Source of the DNA: Bradyrhizobium retamae
Lineage (GTDB): Bacteria; Pseudomonadota; Alphaproteobacteria; Rhizobiales; Xanthobacteraceae
Direction: 5' to 3'
Length of the DNA: 64,000 bases
NCBI RefSeq assembly: GCF_001440415.1
Contig: NZ_LLYA01000001.1
Coordinates: 460,608-524,607 of the forward strand
Positions 36,820-44,689 of the stretch are shown here, piece after piece. The notes under the pieces were generated by a model. That model searched no databases. It was not told the origin of the DNA and saw nothing but the letters and a program-made list of their open reading frames with translations. Positions within the stretch are counted from its first letter, which is position 1. Each line of letters begins with the position of its first letter. A program made the position numbers and the translations under genes.

Positions 36820-37013
36820 AGCGGGGGCCTACGCATGCCGACGAATTCGCGGATTCCTGCTCGAAATCCGGGCTAACCATGCTGGCCGAGGGCCCGCCGG
36901 TCCCCTCAATTCGTGCTAAACAGGCCCTCATCCGGGGCCAGCGATTGCGGCTGGCCCCGCAGCAAGCGACGAACGGATGCGCATGCTTAAGGGCGTGGCG
37001 CACGAGGGTCCGG

Positions 37014-39461
37014 ATGAGCGAGGGCAACGATAGAGCAAGGTTTCTGCGCGAGGGGCTGTTTGCCAAATACGTCGTCGCGCTGGTCGGGCTTGTCGTGTTC
37101 GTGCTGGCCGTCAACGGCGCGATGGAAATCTGGATCACCTATCGCGGCATCAAGAGCTCGCTCCACGACGGCATGTCTGACAAGGCGGAGGCGACCGCGA
37201 AGCGGATCGCGCAGTCGGTCTCCGAGCTGGAACGGCAGATCTCCTGGGTGACGCGCGCCTCCGCCAAGACGATCGAGGATCGCCGCGCCGACTACACCCA
37301 ATTGCTGCGGCAGGTGCCGCAGGTCGGCCAGCTCTCGCTGCTTGGCAGCAACGGCCGCGAGCAGCTCCGCCTGACGCGGCAGACCGTCACGCTCGGCAGC
37401 AACGCCGATTTTTCCCGCGATGTCCGCTTCACTGAAACCGTCTCGCGCGGCACCAGCTTTGCGCCGGCCTATCTGCGCGACCAGCAGCCGTTCATGTCGA
37501 TCGCGCTGTCGCATGCCGACGGCAGCATCACGGTCGCCGAGATCGACCTCGATTTCCTCTCCGAATTTTTGATCGACGCCCAGGTCGGCAAGGTGGCGTA
37601 TGCCTATGTCACGGACTCCAAAGGCGAGGTGCTGGCCAGGTCCTCGAACGGGCCCGAGGTCGGCAAGAACCTGTCGACGCTGCCGCAGGTCGCTGCCGTC
37701 AGCAAGCCCGGCGGCGTCGCGCCGGCGTCGGGCCTGGATGCCAATGGCGACGCCGTGCTGACGACGTCGAGCCTGGTGCCGAAACTCGGCTGGCGCGTGT
37801 TCTTCGAACAGCCGACGGCGCAGGCGCTGACGCCGATCCGCGACCAACTCGTGCGGATCGCGCTTTTGATCGCGCTTGGCCTCGTGGTCGCGATCATCGC
37901 CGGCACCATCATGGCGCGGCGCCTGCTGGTGCCGATCACCGCGCTGCAGGCCGGCGCGCGGCGGCTCGGCGCCGGCGATTTCGGCCATCGCATCGAGGTG
38001 AAGACGTCGGACGAATTGGAGGAGCTCGCCAACCAGTTCAACGGCATGGCGGGGCAGCTCGCCGAGACCTATTCGAACCTCGAAACCAAGGTGAACGAGC
38101 GGACGCGGGATCTGGCGCAATCGATCAACGAGCTCAAGGTGCTCGAGGAGGTCGGCCGCGCGGTCGCCTCCTCGCTCGATCTCAACGCGGTGCTGCCTAC
38201 GGTCGCCGCGCGCGCGCTCGAAATTACGCATGCCGACGCCGTGCTGATCTACGGCTATGACGCCGGCAATCACCAGTTCAGCCTGACCGAGGCGATCGGC
38301 ATCGACAAGGCTGCCGAAGGCCGCCATCGCGCCATCGACGCCGACCATTCGCCGCTCGGCGAGGCCGCGACCAGTGGCGAGCCGATCGCCATTCCCCAGC
38401 TCGGCGCGATCCCCGAACATCCGCTGCGCGATGTCGCGACCGAAGCCGGCTTCCACTCGGTGCTGGTGGTGCCGCTGGTCGACCAGACCGGCATCTTGGG
38501 ATCGCTGGTGGTGCTGCGGCGGAACCAGGGCGAATTCTCCGCCAACCTGATCGGCCTGATGAAGACGTTTGCGCACCAGGCGGTGCTGGCGATGCGCAAT
38601 GCGCGCCTCTTCACCGAAGTGGACCACAAGAGCCGCGAGTTGCTCGCCGCCAACGACATCGTGCGCGAACAGGCGAGCAAGCTGCAGGAGCAGACCGACC
38701 AGCTCCGCGACTGGAATCGCTCGCTGGAGCAGCGGGTGGAGACGCAGCTCGGCGAGATCGAGCGCATCCGGCGGCTGGAGCGTTTCCTGGCGCCGCAGGT
38801 GGCGCAGCTTATCGCCTCCTCCGACGGCCATGAGGGCCTGCTCGACAGCCACCGCCGCGAGGTCACCGTGGTGTTCTGCGATCTGCGCGGCTTTACCGCG
38901 TTCACCGAGACCACCGAGCCGGAAGAGGCGATGAACGTGCTGCGCGAATATCATGCGGCGCTCGGCGAACTGATCTTCAAGTATGAGGGCACGCTCGACC
39001 GCTATGCCGGCGACGGCGTGATGATCCTGTTCAACGCGCCGATCCAGTTCGAGGACCACACCGCGCGCGCGGTGCGGATGGCGGTGGAGATGCGCGACAC
39101 CATCGGCGCCCTGACCGAGAAGTGGCGCAACCGCGGCCACAATCTCGGCTTCGGCATCGGCATCGCGCTCGGCTACGCCACGCTCGGCCAGATCGGTTTT
39201 GAGCAGCGCCTGGAATACGCCGCGATCGGCAGCGTCACCAATCTTGCCTCGCGCCTCTGCGACGAAGCCAAGGCCAACCAAATCGTGGTGAGCCGGCGCG
39301 TCTATGGCATGGTCGAGCCACGGGTCGAGGGTCGGCCGATCGATGATTTGAATCTGAAGGGATTCAACCATCCGATTTTGGCGGCGGAGATCACGGCCTG
39401 GCGCGAATCGGTCGACAACGTCGTCGATGCCGCCACGGCGCGACGGAAGAAGATGCAATAG
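37014..39461 (+). CDS. membrane sensor class III nucleotide cyclase (Cache-HAMP-GAF-cyclase)
   Basis: This 815-residue protein has a membrane segment at about 18-40, a periplasmic Cache-like sensor (about 45-285), a second segment (about 285-305), HAMP, a GAF domain (about 385-535), a coiled coil and a class III cyclase domain (about 610-790). The metal-binding Asp residues are in VVFCDLRGFTAF and DRYAGDGVMILF, and the transition-state Asn/Arg in GSVTNLASRLC. The purine-binding Lys position holds Arg in LDRYAGDG, as in a known subgroup; cAMP is still the likelier product. ATG at 37014 has GAGGG six bases before. It may supply the ligand of the nearby Crp-type regulator. Confidence 0.9.
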   Translation: MSEGNDRARFLREGLFAKYVVALVGLVVFVLAVNGAMEIWITYRGIKSSLHDGMSDKAEATAKRIAQSVSELERQISWVTRASAKTIEDRRADYTQLLRQVPQVGQLSLLGSNGREQLRLTRQTVTLGSNADFSRDVRFTETVSRGTSFAPAYLRDQQPFMSIALSHADGSITVAEIDLDFLSEFLIDAQVGKVAYAYVTDSKGEVLARSSNGPEVGKNLSTLPQVAAVSKPGGVAPASGLDANGDAVLTTSSLVPKLGWRVFFEQPTAQALTPIRDQLVRIALLIALGLVVAIIAGTIMARRLLVPITALQAGARRLGAGDFGHRIEVKTSDELEELANQFNGMAGQLAETYSNLETKVNERTRDLAQSINELKVLEEVGRAVASSLDLNAVLPTVAARALEITHADAVLIYGYDAGNHQFSLTEAIGIDKAAEGRHRAIDADHSPLGEAATSGEPIAIPQLGAIPEHPLRDVATEAGFHSVLVVPLVDQTGILGSLVVLRRNQGEFSANLIGLMKTFAHQAVLAMRNARLFTEVDHKSRELLAANDIVREQASKLQEQTDQLRDWNRSLEQRVETQLGEIERIRRLERFLAPQVAQLIASSDGHEGLLDSHRREVTVVFCDLRGFTAFTETTEPEEAMNVLREYHAALGELIFKYEGTLDRYAGDGVMILFNAPIQFEDHTARAVRMAVEMRDTIGALTEKWRNRGHNLGFGIGIALGYATLGQIGFEQRLEYAAIGSVTNLASRLCDEAKANQIVVSRRVYGMVEPRVEGRPIDDLNLKGFNHPILAAEITAWRESVDNVVDAATARRKKMQ

Positions 39462-39471
39462 CCGGTGCGGT

Positions 39472-39502
39472 AGGGTGGGCAAAGCGCAAGCGTGCCCACC
39501 CT
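39472..39502. repeat. AGGGTGGGC...GCCCACCCT hairpin (half element of the GTAGGGTGGGC family)
   Basis: A nine-pair perfect stem with a 13-base loop, just after the cyclase stop; it could end the transcript. The remaining gap to the next gene shows nothing clear. Confidence 0.7.
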
Positions 39503-39729
39503 GCCGTGCTTGATGTCAAACAGACCTATCAGGGCTTCGCGAAAAAGCCTCGCGAAAAGCTTGATGAGATGCGCGTGGGCGTGAACCCTCTGTCGAGAAT
39601 CTGTGACTAACACTGTGGCTGAGTCCGCCTCCTTCATCCTTAACATACGTCACACACGGCTTCTTCGCGCTTGGCGCGCCAACCACCCTTCTGGTATTTA
39701 TGATTTTGATAACTAGGAACAAAACTTCG

Positions 39730-40629
39730 ATGCCTCCCCTCCGTGCGCGCGACCTTTCACCTGTTCTGGCCACGCTGCTCGTGGCGGGTCTGCTCTCCGT
39801 CCCCTCCCCCCTCCTCGCCGCCGACGACGCCGACCCCGCCGCGCCCAAGGGCGCCGCGGTCACCGTGCTCAAGGCCGCGAAATCCTGTTTTGCCAATATC
39901 GTCGAGGTGTCCGGCAACATCATTGCGCGCGAGGAGACGCAGGTGCGGCCCGAGCGGATGGGACTGAAGGTGGCCGAGGTGATGGTGGATGCGGGCGACA
40001 GCGTCACCGCGGGGCAGGTGCTGGCGCGGCTGGCTTTGCCGGAAGGCGGGCAGATTTCGGTACAGGCCCCCGTGGGCGGCGTGATCTCGGCCACGACCGC
40101 TGCCGTCGGCGCGATGGCGGGCGCCAAGGGCGAAGCGCTGTTCTCGATCATCGCGCGCGGCGAGTTCGACCTGGTCGGCATGGTGCCGACGCGCGATATC
40201 GCGAAACTCCAGGTGAACCAGACCGCGCGGATCAAGGTGATCGGCGCCGGCGAGGTCGACGGACGGGTGCGGCGGCTGTCGACCACGGTGGAGCCGAACA
40301 GCCAGCTCGCGCAGGTGTTCGTCGGCGTCACCACCCCCCGGCGGCTGCTCGTCAATTCAAGCGGCCGCGCACAGATCAGGACCGGGCAGAGCTGCGGCGT
40401 CGCAGTGCCGCTGACCGCGATCCTCTACGGCACCGCCGGCACCGTGGTGCAGGTGGTGCGGCGCGCCCGCGTCGAAACGCGGCGGGTCGAGACCGGGCTG
40501 ATGTCGGCCGGCCAGGTCGAGATCACCTCGGGCCTGCAGGAAGGCGACGTCGTGGTGGCGCGCGCCGGCGCGCTCTTGCGCGAGGGCGATCCGGTGCGCG
40601 CGGTGACGGCGAGCGCGGACGGGAAGTAG
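39730..40629 (+). CDS. orphan RND/HlyD-type periplasmic adaptor, paralogue of the one at 29702
   Basis: This 299-residue adaptor has a signal peptide (LSPVLATLLVAGLLSVPSPLLAA), lipoyl-like halves GLKVAEVMVDAGDSVTAGQVLARL and ISVQAPVGGVISATTAAVG, and the membrane-proximal end QVEITSGLQEGDVVVARAG. It shares with the 29702 adaptor the positions of two cysteines (KSCFAN and GQSCGVAVP) and the near absence of a helical hairpin. No pump gene is next to it. Start ATG at 39730 gives the signal peptide at the N-terminus; an in-frame ATG at 39700 is possible. It is convergent with the second caspase-like gene. Confidence 0.85.
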   Translation: MPPLRARDLSPVLATLLVAGLLSVPSPLLAADDADPAAPKGAAVTVLKAAKSCFANIVEVSGNIIAREETQVRPERMGLKVAEVMVDAGDSVTAGQVLARLALPEGGQISVQAPVGGVISATTAAVGAMAGAKGEALFSIIARGEFDLVGMVPTRDIAKLQVNQTARIKVIGAGEVDGRVRRLSTTVEPNSQLAQVFVGVTTPRRLLVNSSGRAQIRTGQSCGVAVPLTAILYGTAGTVVQVVRRARVETRRVETGLMSAGQVEITSGLQEGDVVVARAGALLREGDPVRAVTASADGK

Positions 40630-40635
40630 GTGTCC

Positions 40636-40755
40636 GTCGCCCCTGCGCGCAGCGGCCCATACGCCGCGGCCCGCGCAAAGGGCACGCGGGGCGACGGCTG
40701 CGCTTCGGCACAATGAGACTGGTGGTTATGGGTCCCTGCGGTTCGCAGGGACGAC
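40636..40755. repeat. GTCGTCCC...GGGACGAC intergenic element, copy 3
   Basis: It begins GTCGCCCCTGCG, has GTGGTTATGGGTCCCTGCGG near its right end and closes TTCGCAGGGACGAC, matching the elements at 8415 and 16091. It lies between the convergent adaptor and caspase-like genes. Confidence 0.7.
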
Positions 40756-40776
40756 GTGGAGAGAGTTCGGCGCGCC

Positions 40777-41613
40777 TTACCCGCCGAGGCGGACGTCTTC
40801 CAGCAAGGACGACGACACCTGCGGCACCTGCTCGCCGTCGGAGGCGCGGGAGATGGAGATGCGGGTCTTGTTGAAGGCGCTGGCGACGCCGGACTGCGAA
40901 TTCAAATTGTTGAGCAGCTCGGTGACCAGCACGCTGTATTGGCCCTTGCCGTCGTCGGCCACCTTGCCCGGCGTGGCCGAGGTCAGGATCAGCGCGTTCT
41001 CCGGTGTGGAGATCGGGGCGAGGCCGTGGGAATAGGAGCGGAAGCGGCGCTCATAGGGGTTGCGGCGGGAGGCGTCGACGACGACGAGCTTGGCGCTGGC
41101 GCCCTTCTCGGTCATCGTATCAAGCACCTGCTCAATGCTGACGCCGTCGCGGCGCACATCGGCCTCCTTCCAGATCGCGGCATCGACCGGGATCATGAAG
41201 CTCTCGCGACCGACCTGGACGCCATAGCCGCCGAAGAACAGCATCGCGACCGTGTCCGGCTTGATCTTGTCTTTCAGGCGGGCGACGGCGCGGGCCATGT
41301 CGTCCTTGGTGGCGTCCTCGACCACGTCCACGTCAAAACCCTTGGCACGCAACGCAGCCGTGAGGCCGCGGGCATCGTTGATGGGCTGGGACAGCGGCGC
41401 TGCCGCATCCGGATAATGGCCGTTGCCGATCACCAGGGCGACGCGGGCGGAGGTGCCGATCACGCCGGTCTGCTCGGTGCCGATCGCCTTGGCGGCGTCG
41501 AGCGAACGCTTGTTCAGCGCGGCATGGGCGCCGATCGCCAGCGACACCAGGCCGATAAGAGCAACGGCAATAGTGACGGTGCGGCGGGAAATGCAGAGCT
41601 GACCAAGGTTCAT
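40777..41613 (-). CDS. caspase-fold pseudoenzyme, second copy (catalytic His and Cys lost)
   Basis: This 278-residue protein has an N-terminal hydrophobic segment (TVTIAVALIGLVSLAIGAHA, about 12-31) and a caspase p20-like domain (about 56-265): RVALVIGNGHYPDAAAPL, NDARGLTAALRAKGFDV, FMIPVDAAIW. The His position is Tyr130 (GGYG instead of GHG) and the Cys position is Ser182 (DASR instead of DACR). Blocks such as ADVRRDG and SRRNP(F/Y)ERRFRS are almost identical to the 27256 protein, but this copy lacks the TPR part. ATG at 41613 is used; two in-frame ATGs up to 13 codons upstream are possible. Membrane-anchored or secreted. Confidence 0.86.
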   Translation of the reverse strand: MNLGQLCISRRTVTIAVALIGLVSLAIGAHAALNKRSLDAAKAIGTEQTGVIGTSARVALVIGNGHYPDAAAPLSQPINDARGLTAALRAKGFDVDVVEDATKDDMARAVARLKDKIKPDTVAMLFFGGYGVQVGRESFMIPVDAAIWKEADVRRDGVSIEQVLDTMTEKGASAKLVVVDASRRNPYERRFRSYSHGLAPISTPENALILTSATPGKVADDGKGQYSVLVTELLNNLNSQSGVASAFNKTRISISRASDGEQVPQVSSSLLEDVRLGG

Positions 41614-42026
41614 CGCGTTTCCATTCCCAAGTTTGTCCATAGCGCCAAGCAAGACCGCGCCAGTTAGTCGCGTGCGGACCGTTCAGGTTTGATGGGGTTG
41701 CCGGGTGTGTGCCGTCTAATTGCGCTCAATTTGCGGCGCCGCAACAACGGTCTTTTAGCCTGTCGGGCCCTTCCGGACAACCTCATTCAACGCATGGAAC
41801 CAATTGCAGCCGACTATGGAAAAGGGTTAACGCCAGGTAAGTGACCCATATCACATTGTGTTCCTCGCCGGATTTGGTTAGTTCTCAAGGGCTTGCAGGC
41901 CCATCCGGCCGGCGGTGGCTGCGTGGACTCCCCATCGAGCCCGTTCCAAAGCCCCGGGACTACCGGGGTTTTACGGATCGTGCTCAACGTGGCCCTCCCT
42001 TCACCGTTCCGGCGGAAAGAAACTGC
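41614..42026. other. 413-base divergent intergenic region
   Basis: It separates the second caspase-like gene from an unrecognised gene. The only clear structure is a CRP-like site at 41840-41855. No convincing small gene is seen; the in-frame open stretch upstream of 42027 looks non-coding. Confidence 0.5.
41840..41855. promoter_or_regulatory. CRP-like site AGTGA-CCCATA-TCACA
   Basis: One base differs from TGTGA-N6-TCACA. It is 171 bases before the gene at 42027 and 226 bases upstream of the caspase-like gene on the other strand. Confidence 0.45.
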
Positions 42027-43757
42027 ATGGGCTTTTCTACCATCGCCGGCGCCGCATTTCGGGCGCTGACCGCGCGGAAAGACGGCCCGTCGCTCTATGA
42101 CGTCTGCGACCCCGTGCTGCTGAAATACCGCGGCGGCGACCCCCATCTGGGAAAATTCTATCGCACGGCGCTGGGCAACCCGGCGCTGCGGCCGCTGTTG
42201 CGGCGAACCGGGCATCCGGCCTTGCGCGACCAGAAGCGGTTGGGCGCCCTGCAGGAGGCGCTGCGACGGGCGCGCGACGATGCCGAGCCGGACTGGGCCG
42301 CGGTGGGGCAGCCGATCGCCGAGCTGATGGCCGATATTAATGTCCGCCACCCCGCCCCCGGGCCGGTGGCGGCACCGGGCCGCCCGCCCGGGCGACGCGA
42401 AATCGACCGGGTGATCCGCCGCTGTGGCGCGCATCTGCACGGCTCATTCGCCAAAAACGGCTTCATCCCGACCTATGCCGCCTTCAACCTGATCGGCGAT
42501 GCCGACATGGGCGGGCGCGAGATGCTGATGGCGCTGACCGGGCTGAACTCGCGCGGCTACAAGAACTCGACGCTGTTATTCAGCCTGGCGCGGATCTTCA
42601 TCGCGCATTCGCCGGCGCGCGCGCTGATCAATCCGCCGTGGCGAGGGATTGCCGAGCCGATGTGGCAGCCGATGCAGATCCGCCACCGCTCGGCCTATTA
42701 CGACGCCTTTTTCACCGAGGCGCTGCTCAGCTACGTCGAAACCGGGCTGGCGTCTTCGGACGAGGCCGCGGCCTCAAGGCGCGCGATTTCGGAGATGGTC
42801 GATTTTTGTCTCAAGACCTCAGCCGAGGAAGTGCCCGCGCATGACGGTACCACCGTGAACGTGATCACGGCCCTGGCGCCGCTGCCGCATCCGCGGTTCT
42901 CAAAATTCTTCTCGCAGATCAAGCAGGATTTGGGCTTCGGCATCTACGTGCCGGACTGCGACACCACGGCGTGCTCGTTCTCGGCCGCCACACAAGCCGG
43001 CTGCACCGATCCGATCCTCGACCAGCCGCTGCTCGACTTCTACCGCGGCTACCAGGTGCGCGAGGGCGCCAACGAGCCGCGCGTCACCGTGCCCTTGAAC
43101 GACAATATCGACTACGAGGGCGGCGTCGTCACCTGGATCGACAATCTCGCGGGCGACCGGCCTTACGGCAACGATCTCGATCCGACGCTCAACCTCGATA
43201 TTCTCGAAGTAAGCTTCCGCAATCTGGCGCGCTGGAAGATTTTGGAGACGCCGCAGCGGCTGGAGACGGTGCATCGCATCCTAAGCTTCCAGCGGCGGCT
43301 CGCCGAAAGCGGCGCGTTCAAGAATCCGCGCTCGCACATCTATTACCTGCCGGAACTCTACTCCGCCTATTTCGGCCGCTGCCATGCCGCGTTCATGGCA
43401 TTGCCCGAGCCCGCGCGGCAGGCGATCGATCCGGACGGCACGTTCGCGCTGATCCGCAAGAAGGTGCTCGCCTATGTCGAGGGTGAATTGATCGCGCGCG
43501 AGATGAACCCGTTCGACGCCGCGCTGGCGCTGATGGCGCTGGCGCATCTCGGCGCCGACGTCTCGACATTCGCGCCGGCGCTGCACGTCATCGTCGCAAG
43601 TCTCGGCGAAGGCGGCAGGCACGGGCCGTACCGGGCGTACGAGTGGAACAAGATGAAGACGCCGACGCGGATTCTGGTCGGCGGGCCCGAGGTGACATCG
43701 GCGTTCGTGTTGATGGGCCTGGCGTTGGCGCGGCGGAAGCTGGCGAATAGCGAATAG
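42027..43757 (+). CDS. unrecognised 576-residue protein
   Basis: I do not recognise a family. The protein is apparently soluble with no signal peptide and no clear membrane segment. It is helix-rich with many aromatic and Asp/His-containing loops: GFIPTYAAFNLIGDADMGG, VPDCDTTACSFSAATQAGC, NIDYEGGVVTWIDN and HIYYLPELYSAYFGRCHAAF. The general look, with repeated helical pairs and conserved DCDTT and GG-W segments, recalls alpha/alpha-toroid proteins such as prenyltransferase/squalene-cyclase folds, but this is only an impression. ATG at 42027 with GGCGGAAAG upstream is preferred over a start 62 codons earlier, whose extra part is compositionally unlike a protein. Confidence 0.75.
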   Translation: MGFSTIAGAAFRALTARKDGPSLYDVCDPVLLKYRGGDPHLGKFYRTALGNPALRPLLRRTGHPALRDQKRLGALQEALRRARDDAEPDWAAVGQPIAELMADINVRHPAPGPVAAPGRPPGRREIDRVIRRCGAHLHGSFAKNGFIPTYAAFNLIGDADMGGREMLMALTGLNSRGYKNSTLLFSLARIFIAHSPARALINPPWRGIAEPMWQPMQIRHRSAYYDAFFTEALLSYVETGLASSDEAAASRRAISEMVDFCLKTSAEEVPAHDGTTVNVITALAPLPHPRFSKFFSQIKQDLGFGIYVPDCDTTACSFSAATQAGCTDPILDQPLLDFYRGYQVREGANEPRVTVPLNDNIDYEGGVVTWIDNLAGDRPYGNDLDPTLNLDILEVSFRNLARWKILETPQRLETVHRILSFQRRLAESGAFKNPRSHIYYLPELYSAYFGRCHAAFMALPEPARQAIDPDGTFALIRKKVLAYVEGELIAREMNPFDAALALMALAHLGADVSTFAPALHVIVASLGEGGRHGPYRAYEWNKMKTPTRILVGGPEVTSAFVLMGLALARRKLANSE

Positions 43758-43807
43758 CGAATGGCGAGTGGTGATTCGGCCTTTTCCATTCGCTACTCGC
43801 CATTCGC
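43757..43807. repeat. GCGAATGGCGAGT / ACTCGCCATTCGC hairpin
   Basis: A perfect 13-pair inverted repeat with a 25-base spacer, starting at the stop codon of the 42027 gene; the GCGAATA motif is also tandemly repeated just before it. It could act as a terminator or REP-like element. Confidence 0.65.
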
Positions 43808-43907
43808 CCATCAATGACGGGAAGTTGAAAGCGGTGCGACACCCCCGCTCTGGCAAGACGGCTCCATTGTCCGCACAATCCGCATCATTTTGCCACCGGG
43901 ATTGCCG

Positions 43908-44639
43908 ATGAAATTACGGACGTTGCTTTCCGCGTTCCTGCTGCTGTCACTGCCCGCCACCTCGCACGCGGCCGACATCACCGGCGTTCCGAAAATCCGC
44001 GGAGGCGATCAGCTCCAGATCGGTAACCATCGCATTCGCCTCGGCGGCATCGACGCGCCTGCCGTCGATCAGCTCTGCCTCAACACCAAGGGCGAGCGCT
44101 GGACCTGCGGCGCCGCCGCGCGCGACGAGCTGATCAAGCGTTTCGGGGCTAAGAGCTGGACCTGTCGTACACGAGCAGTGGCCGATCGCCGCGGCCGCAC
44201 GGTGGCGCGCTGCGAGGCCGACGGTGAGGACATCCAGAAATGGCTGGTGTCGAACGGCTGGGCGTTGGCGCAGACGCGCCTCTCGCGCGACTACGAGGCA
44301 GACGAGAAGGCGGCGCGCGAGGCCAAGGCCGGCATGTGGCAGGGCGCGTTCATCGCACCGTGGGACTGGCGCATTCGCAACAAGAAAACCGCCGTTCTCG
44401 GCGCCGTCCAGCCGCCGGAGAATGCCCGGGCGGTCCTCTTGGCCTCGGCATCCGGACCGGTGGCGCCCTCGCCCGACTGCACCATCAAGGGCAACGTCAA
44501 TCGCTCCGGCGAGTGCATCTATCACCAGCCGACAAGCCGCTGGTATGCGAAGATCGAAATGAAGATCTCAAAAGGCACGCGCTGGTTCTGCTCGGTCGAG
44601 GAGGCCGAAGCCGCCGGTTGTCGCGAGACGCGGCGGTAG
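43908..44639 (+). CDS. nuclease-fold (SNase-like) protein with C-terminal sunset domain
   Basis: This 243-residue exported protein has a signal peptide (LRTLLSAFLLLSLPATSHAA), a staphylococcal-nuclease-like OB fold (about 25-150) and a C-terminal domain CTIKGNVNRSGECIYHQP...GTRWFCSVEEAEAAGCR of the sunset type. In the nuclease part the first catalytic Arg is kept (HRIRLGGIDAP, Arg44) and DRRGRTVARC holds the second, but the Glu that normally follows DAP is Ala (residue 52), so activity is doubtful. ATG at 43908 has GGGATTGCC before it. It precedes an LssY_C gene on the same strand. Confidence 0.85.
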   Translation: MKLRTLLSAFLLLSLPATSHAADITGVPKIRGGDQLQIGNHRIRLGGIDAPAVDQLCLNTKGERWTCGAAARDELIKRFGAKSWTCRTRAVADRRGRTVARCEADGEDIQKWLVSNGWALAQTRLSRDYEADEKAAREAKAGMWQGAFIAPWDWRIRNKKTAVLGAVQPPENARAVLLASASGPVAPSPDCTIKGNVNRSGECIYHQPTSRWYAKIEMKISKGTRWFCSVEEAEAAGCRETRR

Positions 44640-44689
44640 CGGTTGTAGTTAACCTCGCCCGCTTCTGGGGAGAGGGAGCGGTATCTACG

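Noticed and set aside
34605..36836. A 743-codon open frame on the minus strand opposite the AsmA gene
   Set aside because: Low-complexity Arg/Ala/Gly-rich product with no recognisable domain; the AsmA reading has a membrane anchor and family motifs.
36987..39482. An 831-codon open frame on the minus strand opposite the cyclase gene
   Set aside because: It mirrors the plus-strand cyclase, whose domains are unmistakable. The minus-strand protein is Arg/His/Asp/Leu-rich with no domain, as usual for antisense frames in high-GC DNA.
39600..39700. TGTGACTAACACTGTG near 39600 as a further CRP site
   Set aside because: The second half is CTGTG and not TCACA, so the symmetry is wrong.
44240..44689. 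In-frame upstream extension of the LssY_C gene by 150 codons
   Set aside because: It overlaps the nuclease-fold gene in another frame and lacks protein-like composition; GTG at 44690 just before the membrane segment is better.
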